Assembly: GCA_017883345.1 (NCBI GenBank)
Contig: JADGNT010000250.1
Span: forward strand, 1 to 7,187
Direction: 5' to 3'
DNA: 7,187 bases
From: Candidatus Solibacter sp.
GTDB lineage: Bacteria > Acidobacteriota > Terriglobia > Bryobacterales > Bryobacteraceae
The notes beneath the pieces were generated by a model that worked only from the letters and a program-made list of their open reading frames with translations, was not told the origin of the DNA and ran no database searches. This document shows, piece by piece, positions 6,602 through 7,187 of this stretch. The position numbers and the translations under genes are program-made. Numbering within the stretch: the first letter of the stretch is position 1; each line of letters begins with the position of its first letter.

Positions 6602-6660
6602 GACAGACGGACCCAGAGGGTACCCCGTCTGTCCCACTTTGTGGGGCAGGCGCTTTCGCC
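6602..6660. repeat. Composite hairpin intergenic repeat (copy B, inverted relative to copy A)
   Basis: GACAGACGG (6602-6610) pairs with CCGTCTGTC (6625-6633) around a 14-nt spacer. CCCAC-TTT-GTGGG follows at 6633-6645, then GGCG-CTTT-CGCC at 6649-6660. Read on the minus strand, it carries AAGCGCCTGCCCCACAAA, GTGGGACAGACG and GTCTGTCAA in the same order as 295-370 on the plus strand. The spacing between units differs: 3 nt here against about 26 nt between the CCCCAC and GTGGG blocks in copy A. It lies in the leader of the PBP gene, 35 bases upstream of the chosen start. Translating it would give ACPTKWDRRGTLWVRLS, which argues against any PBP start above 6600. Confidence 0.75.
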
Positions 6661-6663
6661 CAA

Positions 6664-7187
6664 TGCCGCTTACTTTGTAGTGCAAAGCCGGTGCACAGCG
6701 GCTACTCATGCGAGCCTCCGTGCTGGCTTTTGCTTGGGGAAATTACCCCGGCGGGGCCATACGGCTCTTGGGTAACTTGGCCGGTGTTGCGATTGGGGGA
6801 GTTTGCATTGAGCGATGCGGCGAACCATACGTTTCACTTCGACGGCATATTCCTCCTCCGAACCAGCCGCTTGCAGTCGAGGCAGGCACGCGTTCACCAC
6901 ATCCTGCGCACGCGAAAAGCTGATCCGCCGCGGGTCCAGGTTCGCCGCCTCGGCTGCGACCAAAATCGCCGCCCGCACGAAGTTGTAGGCCGTCACCCCT
7001 AAGATCAACTCCTTTTCCGCCATGGCGGGCGTTTTGGATCGTAGCGAATGCAAATGCACGGTCTGTTTCAGCGAGCGCAGGTCCAGTTCGATCTCCCAGC
7101 GAAAACCGTACAGTTCCAGGATTTGCTCCACCCCCAGATCCAGCGTGGTGACCAGATAAAGCTGAATCACTTTGCCTTTGCGCACCG
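6664..7187 (-). mobile_element. Partial IS4-family insertion sequence (one end)
   Basis: The transposase 3' end implies that one IS terminus lies just below 6706, between the stop codon and hairpin repeat copy B. The left limit given here (6664) is only the far edge of copy B. No terminal inverted repeat or target duplication can be recognised, because the other end is outside the window. The element runs in the same direction as the PBP gene group and sits directly upstream of it. Confidence 0.45.
6706..7187 (-). CDS. IS4-family DDE transposase, C-terminal part (5' end outside window)
   Basis: About 160 residues are visible, open to the right edge and ending at TGA 6708-6706. The YREK signature of IS4-family transposases is present: Y26-x2-R29-x3-E33-x6-K40 in YGFRWEIELDLRSLK, counting from codon 7185-7183. 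E33 is the third catalytic acidic residue of the DDE triad. The first two Asp would lie beyond the edge. Downstream, LHSLRSKTPAMAEKEL and TAYNFVRAA are typical of the family's C-terminal helical region, and the basic tail HRPSYPRAVWPRRG is a usual ending. The visible part has no frameshift or internal stop, so this end could belong to a functional element. The GTG at 7185 is an edge codon and not a true start. Confidence 0.9.
   Translation of the reverse strand, partial: VRKGKVIQLYLVTTLDLGVEQILELYGFRWEIELDLRSLKQTVHLHSLRSKTPAMAEKELILGVTAYNFVRAAILVAAEAANLDPRRISFSRAQDVVNACLPRLQAAGSEEEYAVEVKRMVRRIAQCKLPQSQHRPSYPRAVWPRRGNFPKQKPARRLA

Noticed and set aside
6568..6663. Extension of the PBP gene up to ATG 6663
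   Set aside because: The extra residues are a translation of hairpin repeat copy B. The same repeat occurs in an intergenic region at 295-370.
1..7187. tRNA or rRNA genes, CRISPR arrays, riboswitches
   Set aside because: No cloverleaf with a CCA-proximal T arm, no rRNA segment, no regularly spaced direct repeats and no long structured non-coding leader were found. The only gaps over 100 bases hold repeats or the IS end.

Overview
The window is GC-rich and codes densely. It looks like part of an Acidobacteriota chromosome, probably from the Candidatus Solibacter / Bryobacterales side. This rests on three things: the style of the proteins, the short TPR and lipoprotein genes of a type common there, and dispersed hairpin repeats of a kind I associate from memory with Solibacter-like genomes. 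It is an inference, since no rRNA or marker gene is present.

Layout. Positions 1-286 (+) hold the 3' end of a gene for a DUF5060/DUF5605-type glycosidase-like protein. A composite hairpin repeat follows at 295-370. Positions 402-585 (+) hold the frameshifted 3' remnant of an S9 prolyl-oligopeptidase gene. Four genes then run on the minus strand and occupy 612-6567. Read in the direction of transcription they are: a bifunctional class A penicillin-binding protein with a PBP1b-type UB2H domain (6567-3946); a secreted TPR protein (3930-3145); a large TPR lipoprotein with a TolB/CsgG/LpoB-like front domain (3155-1095); and an MmcQ/YjbR-family protein (1094-612). A second composite hairpin repeat, inverted relative to the first, lies upstream at 6602-6660. 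Beyond it is the 3' end of an IS4-family transposase (7187-6706, minus), cut by the window edge.

How the genes may work together. The four minus-strand genes are nearly continuous: a 15-nt gap, an 11-nt overlap, then an abutting stop and start. They are very likely one transcript with translational coupling. In Proteobacteria, PBP1b is activated by outer-membrane lipoproteins: LpoB (TolB-N/CsgG-like fold) in enterics and LpoP (TPR lipoprotein) in Pseudomonas. A UB2H-bearing PBP followed by a TPR protein and a lipoprotein with a TolB-N-like domain plus TPRs therefore suggests a peptidoglycan-synthase/activator operon. This is the main hypothesis from the window.

The other notable structure is a 63-nt near-perfect palindrome (3074-3136). 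It lies in frame inside the signal-peptide n-region of the lipoprotein and lengthens it by 21 codons. No RNA gene, CRISPR array or convincing promoter or terminator was seen.
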